From Paenibacillus cellulosilyticus (GTDB lineage Bacteria > Bacillota > Bacilli > Paenibacillales > Paenibacillaceae), in assembly GCF_003182255.1 (NCBI RefSeq), contig NZ_QGTQ01000004.1, positions 62,001-126,000 of the forward strand: a stretch of DNA of 64,000 bases. The letters are read 5' to 3'. Below are positions 17,301 to 25,416 of this stretch, one piece after another. The translations under genes were made by a program, and so were the position numbers. Positions within the stretch are counted from its first letter, which is position 1, and each line of letters starts with the position of its first letter. The notes below the pieces were generated by a model. The model saw nothing but the letters and a program-made list of their open reading frames with translations, searched no databases and was not told the origin of the DNA.

Positions 17301-17940
17301 CGCGTTCTAACCTCTCTTTTTCAATATAATAAGCCAAGCTTAACAGCTCCGTTGTAAAATTCGCATGATGGATACGAACATCCTCCGGCACTTTCAGAAT
17401 AGCCGGTGCGAAGTTTAGAATGCCGTCAATGCCGGATGCGACCAGCTCATTCGCTACGTTCTGTGCTTCACTTGCCGGAACTGTAATAATGCCTATTCGA
17501 ATGTGCTGATCCTGGATGGCCGACCGCAGCGCGTCCATCGGTTGAACGGTAAGACCATTAATCTTGGTACCGATCTTAGATGGACTTGCGTCGAATACAG
17601 CTGTAATCTGAACATTATCCTTCAAGTACGTATTATAATTGCAAAGCGCATGTCCAAGATTACCTGCACCGATTAGCGCCGCATAATGCGTCGTATCGAG
17701 ATTTAGAATTTGCCGAATCTTCTCGATCAAATAATTGACGTCGTAACCAATGCCCTTGCGCCCGAATTCGCCAAAATAAGCGAGATCCTTGCGGATTTGC
17801 GCCGGATTCAAGTCCAACTTCTGACCGAGCTCCTGCGAGGACACGGTCTGCACCTCGCGGATGCTCAGCTCATTCAGCACCTGCAAATAGATCGGAAGCC
17901 GTCTGACGACCGCCTCCGATATTTTCAATTGCTGTTTCAT
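17293..17940 (-). CDS. rex: Redox-sensing transcriptional repressor Rex
   Basis: 215 residues. An N-terminal winged helix (ISEAVVRRLPIYLQVLNEL, then SSQELGQKLDLNPAQIRKDLAYFGEFG) is followed by a Rossmann domain with ALIGAGNLGHAL near residue 90. Rex represses fermentation and respiration genes and lets go when NADH rises. The start is the ATG at 17940, which overlaps the dinG stop (ATGA). Nearby ackA, hbd and qcr genes are the kind of targets Rex controls elsewhere, but I saw no clear Rex operator in front of them. Confidence 0.94.
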   Translation of the reverse strand: MKQQLKISEAVVRRLPIYLQVLNELSIREVQTVSSQELGQKLDLNPAQIRKDLAYFGEFGRKGIGYDVNYLIEKIRQILNLDTTHYAALIGAGNLGHALCNYNTYLKDNVQITAVFDASPSKIGTKINGLTVQPMDALRSAIQDQHIRIGIITVPASEAQNVANELVASGIDGILNFAPAILKVPEDVRIHHANFTTELLSLAYYIEKERLERDE

Positions 17941-20813
17941 GACTGCACCCCTTCCTGCTCGGTTCCCAGCCATTGCTGCATACGCGGAACAATTTGCTCC
18001 GTGTGCATATGCTCAATCTTTGGACCAGGTAACGAGTACAGAAAATATTTGCCGTAGTACGTTTCTAACACGCGCGTATCATAGATGAGTACAATGCCGC
18101 GATCCTTCGCTGACCGAACAAGCCGGCCGAAGCCCTGCTTGAAGCGAATAACAGCCTGCGGAATCGACAGCTTCATGAATGGGTTCTGCTTCTGTGCCAG
18201 CAGCATCTCCGACTTTGCCTCCACGAGCGGGTGGTTAGGCGGTTGGAACGGCAGACGCACGATGGCTAGACAAGTTAATGCATCTCCCGGTATATCGACA
18301 CCTTCCCAGAAGCTGCTCGTACCAAGCAGTACTGAAGCGCTTTGCTGCCGGAATCGGCGTGTCAGCTTGCTTCGATTGCTGCTGTCGATGCCTTGTCCGA
18401 GCACTTGAATCTGGTGCTGCTCAAGCGCTTCCTTCAGCGGATCGTATACTTGCCGCAGCATCCGATAAGAGGTGAACAACACCAGCATGCGACCACCCAG
18501 CAGTACCGCAGAATCTGCTAACGACTTCACCAACAAGCTTACAAAGTTCTGGTCGCTGCCAGCGCCTTTCAACTGCGGGAAGTTGCGTGGGATGATGACA
18601 AGTGCCTGCTCTCGGTAGTTGAATGGTGACGGCAGTTGAACGGTTGTCAGCTTTCCCGCTTCCTCTAAGCCTTCCAAGCCTAGCTGCTCACTTGCATATT
18701 GGAACGATTTCTGCACCGATAAAGTTGCCGAAGTCAGAATGACGCTTTTCTTCGCCTCGAACAAATGCGTACGCAGCTGCTCGCTAACATCGGCCGGCAC
18801 TGCGTTGAGCTGCAGCGATTTGGCCTTAAATTGCGCAGTCGCTTCCATCCAGTATACCGTATCTCGCTTATCGGCGCGAACGAACTCTCGCATATCGTCA
18901 CGAATTCGAGCCAAATCTTTGACTGCACCGTTCAGGTCCGTGACCATGTTGACGATCGGTGTATCATCGATTTTCTCCTTGATATCATTGAGCGTCTTCT
19001 CCAGCGTTCGAACGGCTTTGTTCAGATCGGCAAAGACGTTGCTCTCTGTATCCGTAATCGACTTCCATCCGGTCGGATGCTCATTCGGACGAATCCGGAA
19101 CACGGATTGTCCATTCTCCGTCTGCGTCGCTGGCGCACCGCCTGTCATTCCCATCAGCGTATACATCAGCTCGAACATTTTGTCCCAGTCTTCACGAATG
19201 CTTGTAAACGATTTGCCCAGTTCATCCAGTGTCTCGATCCATGCCGGAACATTCGACTCTGATTCCCCATGCAGCAGCGCGATCAATTGACTTAGCAGGC
19301 CGCCGCCACGACTGTCCTTCACCAATCGATTAAACGGATGTACGAATGAAAAATAAGATAATTGCAGCCCAAGGTGCTTGCTTGCCACTTCCTCCAGGTG
19401 ATGGGCCTCGTCAACAACGAGATGCTCATAGCCCGGCAGCAGTCGATGCTCTGCTTGAATATCCGTAAATACAAGCGAATGGTTCGTAATGATGACGTCC
19501 GCGATATTGGCTTCATGCTTCGCTCTATGATAGAAACAGCGTCTGAACCAAGGACATGCACGGTTAAGGCAGGAATCCGCATCGCTTGCGACCGTTTCCC
19601 AGAACTCCCCGCCTTTGTTGCCGAAATTCAGCTCCTCCTGATCACCTGTACCCGTTTCACCGAGCCAAATAATCATCTGCGCAGCGGTCATTAAGTCTTC
19701 ATTAGGCGATACGTATTCCCGCATACGAAGTTTCGTATCAAATTTGCGCAGACAGATGTAGTTGCCACGACCTTTGAAGATCGCCGCTCGGAACGGGAAA
19801 GGGGCAACCTCATGCAGCAGCGGGATGTCACGTTGACGCAGCTGTTCTTGCAAATTGATGGTATGCGTGCTGACAACCATTTTTTTATTTTCTTTTACAC
19901 CATAATATAACGATGGAAGCAAGTAGCCGAGCGACTTGCCTGTTCCTGTGCCTGCTTCGATGAGCAAATGACGTTCATTATCAAGCGCCTTGTGCACTTC
20001 ATCAAACATGATCGATTGCGCTTCACGTTCTTCATAGTCCGGCATTAAAGCCCGGAATCGATCGCGGACACCATCCATATACTCTTCGAACGTCATTGTG
20101 CTAATGGCTTCTTCGTCCATGTCTTCACGAGCCGGCTGAAGCTCCGCCCAATCGGACGCCTTCATGGCCAGTTGATTGAAGTAAACATGGGATTGCAGAT
20201 CAAGCGACGTCTCGCGTTCCTTCTCTTTAAGCATAGATTGAATGAGCCAGCTAAGATCATCATAGCCGTTAAACAGCTCACCAAGCCGCTGCAGACTGAG
20301 CAGCGGGAGTTCTCGCAGCTTATGCATGCAAGCTGCGAACAGAAGCGAAGTGGCTTCGGCGTCGCTGTCGGCTTGATGGGCACGCTCATGCGTAATACCA
20401 AACGCCTCCGATACAGCGCCGAGCTGATACGACGGCAGCGTCGGATACAGCATGCGCAGCAAATCCACTGTATCAAGCCTGCGTCCTGTAAACGGGCTGT
20501 AGCCGCACCGATCGAGCTCACGGTTCAAGAAGTGGGCGTCGAACCCGACATTATGAGCCACAAGGATTGCGTCTCCGAGCAGCTTAACGACGTCTGGCAG
20601 TACATCCTCTAGAACAGGGGCGCCTTCCACCATCTCATCCGTGATGCCCGTTAGCCCTGTAATGAACGGAGGTATCGCTTTATCTGGTCGCACGAAGGAG
20701 CTGAACGTATCTGCTACGTTCAGCTCCTCGTTTAGCACGACGATGCCGATTTGAATAATCTGATCGTCAGCTTGATGGCCTGTCGTTTCCAAATCGAGTA
20801 TGGCAAATCTCAT
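17937..20813 (-). CDS. dinG: ATP-dependent helicase DinG with N-terminal exonuclease domain
   Basis: 958 residues. Residues 1-160 are a DnaQ-like 3'-5' exonuclease (FAILDLETTG, then HNVGFDAHFLNREL and HQADSDAEAT). The rest is an XPD-like helicase with Walker A IEAGTGTGKSLGY near residue 290, the box VVDEAHHLEE, and the C-terminal motifs LLGTSSFWEGVDIPG and QGFGRLVRS. Cysteines in NYICLRKF and SCLNRACPWFRRCF have the spacing of an iron-sulfur site, which I infer only from their pattern. Gram-positive DinG commonly carries the exonuclease fusion. It lies in a chain with the TPR gene, rex, mtaD and tseB. Confidence 0.93.
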   Translation of the reverse strand: MRFAILDLETTGHQADDQIIQIGIVVLNEELNVADTFSSFVRPDKAIPPFITGLTGITDEMVEGAPVLEDVLPDVVKLLGDAILVAHNVGFDAHFLNRELDRCGYSPFTGRRLDTVDLLRMLYPTLPSYQLGAVSEAFGITHERAHQADSDAEATSLLFAACMHKLRELPLLSLQRLGELFNGYDDLSWLIQSMLKEKERETSLDLQSHVYFNQLAMKASDWAELQPAREDMDEEAISTMTFEEYMDGVRDRFRALMPDYEEREAQSIMFDEVHKALDNERHLLIEAGTGTGKSLGYLLPSLYYGVKENKKMVVSTHTINLQEQLRQRDIPLLHEVAPFPFRAAIFKGRGNYICLRKFDTKLRMREYVSPNEDLMTAAQMIIWLGETGTGDQEELNFGNKGGEFWETVASDADSCLNRACPWFRRCFYHRAKHEANIADVIITNHSLVFTDIQAEHRLLPGYEHLVVDEAHHLEEVASKHLGLQLSYFSFVHPFNRLVKDSRGGGLLSQLIALLHGESESNVPAWIETLDELGKSFTSIREDWDKMFELMYTLMGMTGGAPATQTENGQSVFRIRPNEHPTGWKSITDTESNVFADLNKAVRTLEKTLNDIKEKIDDTPIVNMVTDLNGAVKDLARIRDDMREFVRADKRDTVYWMEATAQFKAKSLQLNAVPADVSEQLRTHLFEAKKSVILTSATLSVQKSFQYASEQLGLEGLEEAGKLTTVQLPSPFNYREQALVIIPRNFPQLKGAGSDQNFVSLLVKSLADSAVLLGGRMLVLFTSYRMLRQVYDPLKEALEQHQIQVLGQGIDSSNRSKLTRRFRQQSASVLLGTSSFWEGVDIPGDALTCLAIVRLPFQPPNHPLVEAKSEMLLAQKQNPFMKLSIPQAVIRFKQGFGRLVRSAKDRGIVLIYDTRVLETYYGKYFLYSLPGPKIEHMHTEQIVPRMQQWLGTEQEGVQS

Positions 20814-20841
20814 CCGAGTTCCAAGTCCTCTCCTAACTCTC

Positions 20842-21600
20842 CTAACGAATCAGCTCTGCGCTTCCGAATCGAAGCGATAAAGAACCATTTCGTTCCTTGC
20901 AGCATTTTAAATTAATCAATGAATCAGCAAAGCTTGGATCAGCGTCATGCGCTTTTAGAAAATATTGCTCTGCAAGCTCCAAATTCATATGCACCGCTTG
21001 AATGCACCCGAGAGCATTATAACCGATTGCGCGCCATTTGGCATGGTCCGTGAGTGATATTAGAATTTGGAAATGCTTCTCCGCATCAACCCAGCGCTGC
21101 ATATGCATAAGGGTCATTGCCATAAACAGACGAGCGAGCTGACAATCAGGCGATAAGTTGATCGCTTTATGAAGCTCATCTTCCGCATGGCCAAACATGT
21201 GAAGCTTGAAGTAGCCTTGTCCTTTTGAGATAAAAAAAGCGGTATCGGACGGAAAATTCCATTCTTCCTGCTCCTTGGCGGCTTCAGCAGGTACTGACAT
21301 CTGCTTGTCAGCGGCCTGCTCCGCTTGCGAAGCTTGAAGCTCCTTGGAAGCTGCTGCAGAAGCCGCATATGGCGGCGACTGCTGTGACACCTTCTGGGCT
21401 GGCTGCATCTTCAAATCATCATAAAAGTCAGCCAGCTTCTCTTCGAATAACAGCCAGTGCTCAACGATCGAATCACTCATCGCCTTCAGCACTTCAAGCT
21501 GCTTGTTCAGGTGGTCGCGCTTATCACCAGTAACGCGCGGATACAGCTGCTTAATTTCGTCCAACTTGTCGTTCATCGTCGCGAACAGATGCGCAAACAT
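20842..21600 (-). CDS. TPR-containing protein upstream of dinG
   Basis: About 252 residues from the ATG at 21600. A helical N-terminus (MNDKLDEIKQLYPRVTG) and an A/Q-rich linker are followed by tetratricopeptide-like helices (AFFISKGQGYFKLHMFGHAEDEL, LARLFMAMTLMHMQRWVDAEKHF, AIGYNALGCIQAVHMNLELAEQYF). An in-frame ATG at 21720 would add 40 residues. Both starts follow nearly the same AAAGGC-GGG-GCCGT context, so the choice is uncertain. It probably mediates protein contacts; the partner is unknown. 28 bases separate it from dinG. Confidence 0.75.
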   Translation of the reverse strand: MFAHLFATMNDKLDEIKQLYPRVTGDKRDHLNKQLEVLKAMSDSIVEHWLLFEEKLADFYDDLKMQPAQKVSQQSPPYAASAAASKELQASQAEQAADKQMSVPAEAAKEQEEWNFPSDTAFFISKGQGYFKLHMFGHAEDELHKAINLSPDCQLARLFMAMTLMHMQRWVDAEKHFQILISLTDHAKWRAIGYNALGCIQAVHMNLELAEQYFLKAHDADPSFADSLINLKCCKERNGSLSLRFGSAELIR

Positions 21601-21829
21601 AACGGCACCCGCCTTTACGTAAGAATGAGTGTAGAACGATGCCGGTCGATGTGAAATGGATAAGGACAACTTGTTTGACCGGTCTTTAAACTCATTCTTT
21701 GTCGCGGAGGCTTGTTTCATACGGCAACCCAGCCTTTACACAGTGCTGGTATCAAGGTGAACGTTCGTCGCCGTTATTGGGACGAATAAATGAAGACGTA
21801 TATGACTTCGAGCTAAAAGTGCGATTGCA

Positions 21830-22213
21830 TTACAGGATTACGGAGTGAATCTCTTGCTCCAACGATTGGAGCTTCTCATTATTCTCGTCAAGAATGACGA
21901 TTGTTGGCTTGTAAGTGCGTGCTTCCTCATCCGTCATCATAGCATAAGAAATAATAATGACTTTATCCCCAGGCTGAACCAACCGGGCAGCCGCACCGTT
22001 CAAGCAAATAACACCAGAGCCTCTCGGCCCTTTAATGACATAAGTTTCCAGGCGCGCGCCATTGTTATTATTTACAATCTGCACCTTCTCGTTCTCCCAC
22101 AGGTTACCAGCATCCATCAAATCTTCGTCGATCGTAATGCTGCCGACGTAGTTCAAATTGGCTTCCGTCACTGTAGCGCGGTGCAGCTTCGATTTCATCA
22201 TCGTTCTAAACAT
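21830..22213 (-). CDS. panD: Aspartate 1-decarboxylase proenzyme
   Basis: Makes beta-alanine for pantothenate. 127 residues, the normal size. The self-cleavage site Gly24-Ser25 is in NYVGSITID, and the [20 protein letters not shown] segment is typical. It overlaps the end of panC by 8 bases and is the last gene of panBCD. Confidence 0.96.
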   Translation of the reverse strand: MFRTMMKSKLHRATVTEANLNYVGSITIDEDLMDAGNLWENEKVQIVNNNNGARLETYVIKGPRGSGVICLNGAAARLVQPGDKVIIISYAMMTDEEARTYKPTIVILDENNEKLQSLEQEIHSVIL

Positions 22214-23099
22214 CGATTGTCACCTCCGAAAAGCTCAAAATCCGATTATCGATCAAACGCGTGCGTCCGAATTTCACGGCCACCGCTAACAACAGTTCGC
22301 CTGGTGTTTCTAAGAGCAATTGATTAGGCGCAAGCGGCGTCAGATTCGGATAAGCAAGCAGTTCGACATAGTCGATATCCGCAAGTTGTGATTCACGAAT
22401 GTGGTTAGATACTTCGTCAATCAGACCTTGCACCGTCTTTCCGGCTGTCTCGCCGATACTTTTCGCCTTTGCGAGTGACTGCGACAGGACAAGCGCCTGC
22501 GAGCGCTCCTCAGCGCTCAAGTACACATTCCGTGAGCTGAGGGCCAAACCGTCTGGCTCTCGCACGATATCGCATGGAACGATTTTGATCGGCATATCCA
22601 GATCATCGGTCATTCGGCGAATAACGGCAACCTGCTGCGCGTCCTTCATACCGAAGTAGGCACGTTGAGGTTGAACCAGATTGAACAGCTTGCTTACAAC
22701 TACCCCTACGCCGTCAAAATGACCCGGGCGCGAAGCGCCGCACAGTCGGTCCGTCACAACGTCAACCGTAATGCTCGTCAGCGGCTTCGTCGGGTACATC
22801 TCTTCCACTGTTGGCAGGAACGCGATATCTGCTCCGCTAGCTTCAGCCAGTGCAAGGTCACGCTGCTCATCGCGCGGATAGCGATCGAAATCTTCGTTTG
22901 GACCAAATTGAAGTGGATTTACAAAAATACTGAGAACGGTCAAATCGCACTCCGCTACTGAACGACGGATTAGACTTGCATGTCCTTCATGCAAATATCC
23001 CATTGTCGGAACAAAGCCTGTCGTTAGACCTGGCTTTTGTTTTCTCTTATTTTCCAGCGCTTCACGCAGCTGTTGTTTCGTACGGCAAATCATAATCAT
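22206..23099 (-). CDS. panC: Pantothenate synthetase (pantoate-beta-alanine ligase)
   Basis: Joins pantoate and beta-alanine with ATP. 297 residues with the nucleotide motif [19 protein letters not shown] near the start, [37 protein letters not shown] and [12 protein letters not shown]. Overlaps panB by ATGA at the 5' end and panD at the 3' end. Confidence 0.96.
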   Translation of the reverse strand: MIMICRTKQQLREALENKRKQKPGLTTGFVPTMGYLHEGHASLIRRSVAECDLTVLSIFVNPLQFGPNEDFDRYPRDEQRDLALAEASGADIAFLPTVEEMYPTKPLTSITVDVVTDRLCGASRPGHFDGVGVVVSKLFNLVQPQRAYFGMKDAQQVAVIRRMTDDLDMPIKIVPCDIVREPDGLALSSRNVYLSAEERSQALVLSQSLAKAKSIGETAGKTVQGLIDEVSNHIRESQLADIDYVELLAYPNLTPLAPNQLLLETPGELLLAVAVKFGRTRLIDNRILSFSEVTIDV

Positions 23100-23995
23100 G
23101 TCGTCTGCTTCCTCTCTTGCTCCGTCGGCTCGTCTCCCTGACTGCTGCCCGATCCGTATAAGTTTGGAATTACAATGGTGCCCGGCTCCAGCTGAAACGT
23201 ATGCTTCTCCTCAGGAAACGCGCCAGTTTTCACATCCGACACATAAGCGCCGATCGCGTTGCGGATCGTCGTGCCGATATCCGCGTATGTCTTCACGAAG
23301 CGCTTCTCGCGATACGGTGATGAGTATTGCAATATATCATGATAAACAAGCACTTGGCCGTCGCAGCCTCGTCCAGCGCCAATTCCGATCGTCGGAATGG
23401 ACAGCTCCTTGCTGATCGCTTCCGCAATCGGCTCTGTTACGAGCTCTAGGACGATCGCGAACGCGCCAGCTTCCTCGAGCGCCTTAGCATCACGAAGCAG
23501 CTGAGCGGCCTCTTGCTCTAATTTACCTTGAATTTTATAACCGCCAATTTGATTAATGGATTGTGGTGTCAGACCCAAATGTCCCATAACAGGAACACCT
23601 GCGTGAACAAGAGCCTGAACCTCATCGGCAATGTCAGCGCCGCCTTCCAACTTCACGGCATTCGCCAACCCTTCCTGCAGCAGTCTCGCTGCATTACGAA
23701 GTGTTGCTTCCCGTCCAATCCGGTACGTCATGAATGGCATATCTGCAACGACGAACGTATTAGGTGCGCCTCTGCGTACCGAACGAGTATGGTATACCAT
23801 GTCGTCCAGCGTCACTGGAATGGTCGTATCGTAGCCGAGTACGGCGTTGCCAAGTGAGTCGCCAACCAGAATGACGTCGATTCCCGCTTCCTCTGCCAAT
23901 TTGGACGACGGATAGTCGTACGCGGTCAGTACGGAAATCGGATTGCGATCGTGCTTCATTTTCTTCATCTTCGTGATCGTTAACGGTTGCGCCAT
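23096..23995 (-). CDS. panB: 3-methyl-2-oxobutanoate hydroxymethyltransferase
   Basis: Transfers a hydroxymethyl group from methylene-tetrahydrofolate to ketoisovalerate, the first committed step to pantothenate. About 300 residues from MAQPLTI at 23995. Motifs are SVLTAYDYPSSKLAEEAG, VGDSLGNAVLGYDTTIPVTLDDM, ADMPFMTY, KLEGG, GHLGLTPQ and IGIGAGRGCDGQVLVYHD. An upstream in-frame ATG at 24007 sits too close to the AAAGGGG ribosome site. It is preceded by a promoter and a leader ending in a terminator, so transcription is probably attenuated. Confidence 0.95.
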   Translation of the reverse strand: MAQPLTITKMKKMKHDRNPISVLTAYDYPSSKLAEEAGIDVILVGDSLGNAVLGYDTTIPVTLDDMVYHTRSVRRGAPNTFVVADMPFMTYRIGREATLRNAARLLQEGLANAVKLEGGADIADEVQALVHAGVPVMGHLGLTPQSINQIGGYKIQGKLEQEAAQLLRDAKALEEAGAFAIVLELVTEPIAEAISKELSIPTIGIGAGRGCDGQVLVYHDILQYSSPYREKRFVKTYADIGTTIRNAIGAYVSDVKTGAFPEEKHTFQLEPGTIVIPNLYGSGSSQGDEPTEQERKQTT

Positions 23996-24031
23996 GATTC
24001 GCTTCATCCCCTTTAAAGTATAGGATAAACA

Positions 24032-24214
24032 CAAAAAAACCTTTTAGCCGCGCTAAAAAGGTCCCTAACGATAAAGGAACGTGTTGCTCAATGCTTCCTT
24101 CTGTCTCGGTCCCTAACGGCTCAGAGCAGAGTGCGCAGTTGCCTATCTGGCAAATCTAAACGAAACTCCGTGCATGGTCGCAAGTGCAATTCCAAGCGGA
24201 TACCGCCTTGCGTA
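24032..24214 (-). promoter_or_regulatory. panBCD leader with attenuator terminator (possible pan-type RNA motif)
   Basis: On the minus strand about 180 bases run from the promoter to a strong terminator (stem 24039-24062 with GC-rich centre, then seven T) placed about 40 bases before panB. Upstream of it are hairpins, including UUGCC-AGAUA-GGCAA and a CAAGGCGG/CCGCUUGG helix. Two copies of CGTTAGGGACC lie at 24108-24118 and 24060-24070; the second merges with the terminator stem, as expected for an alternative fold. A structured 'pan' RNA motif is known in front of panB operons of Firmicutes; I cannot confirm this is a member. Confidence 0.65.
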
Positions 24215-24219
24215 CCACG

Positions 24220-24248
24220 ATTATAGCAAATAATTAGGATGGCGTAAA
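24220..24248 (-). promoter_or_regulatory. panBCD promoter
   Basis: On the minus strand TTTACG (24248-24243), a 17-base spacer and TATAAT (24225-24220). The perfect -10 and spacing make a good sigma-A promoter about 180 bases before the panB terminator. Confidence 0.75.
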
Positions 24249-24278
24249 TTTAGGCTGCAAGATTTAGGCCATCCTAAT
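24233..24278. repeat. Inverted repeat spanning the panB -35 region
   Basis: ATTAGGATGGC (24233-24243) and GCCATCCTAAT (24268-24278) are perfect 11-base arms. They flank and overlap the -35 element of the panB promoter, so the dyad may be an operator; it could instead end birA transcription, but no T-run follows. Confidence 0.5.
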
Positions 24279-24346
24279 ACTCCACATAACAATTTAAATA
24301 AGTTTCCGAGTTCACAGGAAAAGAACAAATTCTTATTGGCGATAAA

Positions 24347-24388
24347 ACCTACCTCACGCTTACGAAGCTGCTTTGCTAAGCAAAGCTG
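24347..24388. repeat. Short palindromic repeat of the CTTACGAAG family
   Basis: CTTACGAAGCTG is followed by the hairpin CTTTGC-TAA-GCAAAG. The same CTTACGAAG-TG-hairpin design occurs twice, inverted, at 56681-56757, so this is probably a dispersed genomic repeat. Confidence 0.45.
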
Positions 24389-24438
24389 TAGGTCGAACAT
24401 CCCCGAAAGCATCGATAAAGGTTTTCTCATTGAATCAT

Positions 24439-25416
24439 TTATTGCTGCTTCGGTTGACCCATCTCGCCTGAGAATACGAGTCTTACCTCACCGCTGTCTA
24501 GTTCGAGCTTTATCGCACCTGTGTCATGAAGCCCGATTGCGCGGCCAGCTAGTTCTCCTTGCGGCGTCTGAATCGTAACCGGCGTATGCAGTGACACCGA
24601 TAGCGCTTCCCACAGCGTACCAATCGGACCAAAGCCTTCCTTCAGGTACAAGTCATACAGCTGCTCCCATTCAAGCATAAAGTCAGCGATAACAACCTCA
24701 CGTGAGAATTTACGGCCAGCTTGGATGGACAGCGATGTAGCACGTGCAAGAAGCTCCTCTGGATAGTCTGACGGATCCAAGTTCACACTGATGCCCGTTC
24801 CAGCAACGATATATTTAATGCGCTCGTCCTCTGCCGAGGATTCGAGCAGAATGCCGCTAATTTTGCGGCCGTCGATAAGCAGGTCGTTCGGCCACTTGAT
24901 GCCGATCTCGAGCTCAGTCGACTTGCGCAGGCTGCGGCACAACGCAACAGCCGTAAGAAGCGTCAGCTGCGGGGCAAAATGGATCGGGGTGCTTGGCCGC
25001 AGAACGAGGCTCATCCAGATGCCTTTCGTATAAGGCGATACCCATGAACGTCCCATCCGGCCGCGGCCGCTCATCTGCTGTTCGGCAATGACAAGTGCAC
25101 CTTCCGGCGCGCCCGCTTCTGCCCATCGCTGCGCTTCGTTTTGCGTGGAATCCACTTCATTCAGCAGCCGCACCTCACGTGCGAACCGTTGTGTCTTAAG
25201 CAATCCGTCCAGCTTCTCTAGCGATAGCGGCTCTGGTTTGAATAGGAGCCGGTATCCAAGCTTGCGCGATGCCTCGATGACATAGCCCTGCTCTTCCAGC
25301 TTGCGGATTTGCTTCCAGACCGCAGTCCTGCTGACATTAAGCGTTCGGCTAATTGCTTCACCCGACACATATTGTCCTTGCTCCTGATCGAGCAGCTCAA
25401 GAATGGTGTTCGCCAT
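24439..25416 (-). CDS. birA: Biotin operon repressor / biotin-protein ligase
   Basis: Two-function protein of 325 residues: an N-terminal winged helix (YVSGEAISRTLNVSRTAVWKQIRKLEEQGY) that binds biotin operators, and a ligase domain with the ATP/biotin loop GRGRMGRSWVSPYTKGIWMSLVLRP near residue 115 and KWPNDLLIDGRKISGILLES near 180. It starts inside the 3' end of cca (20-base overlap). No biotin synthesis genes are in the window. Confidence 0.95.
   Translation of the reverse strand: MANTILELLDQEQGQYVSGEAISRTLNVSRTAVWKQIRKLEEQGYVIEASRKLGYRLLFKPEPLSLEKLDGLLKTQRFAREVRLLNEVDSTQNEAQRWAEAGAPEGALVIAEQQMSGRGRMGRSWVSPYTKGIWMSLVLRPSTPIHFAPQLTLLTAVALCRSLRKSTELEIGIKWPNDLLIDGRKISGILLESSAEDERIKYIVAGTGISVNLDPSDYPEELLARATSLSIQAGRKFSREVVIADFMLEWEQLYDLYLKEGFGPIGTLWEALSVSLHTPVTIQTPQGELAGRAIGLHDTGAIKLELDSGEVRLVFSGEMGQPKQQ

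Noticed and set aside
24144-24176. Short leader peptide (MHGVSFRFAR) in the panB leader
   Set aside because: No ribosome site at normal spacing and no run of a pathway-related amino acid, so peptide-based attenuation is not supported.
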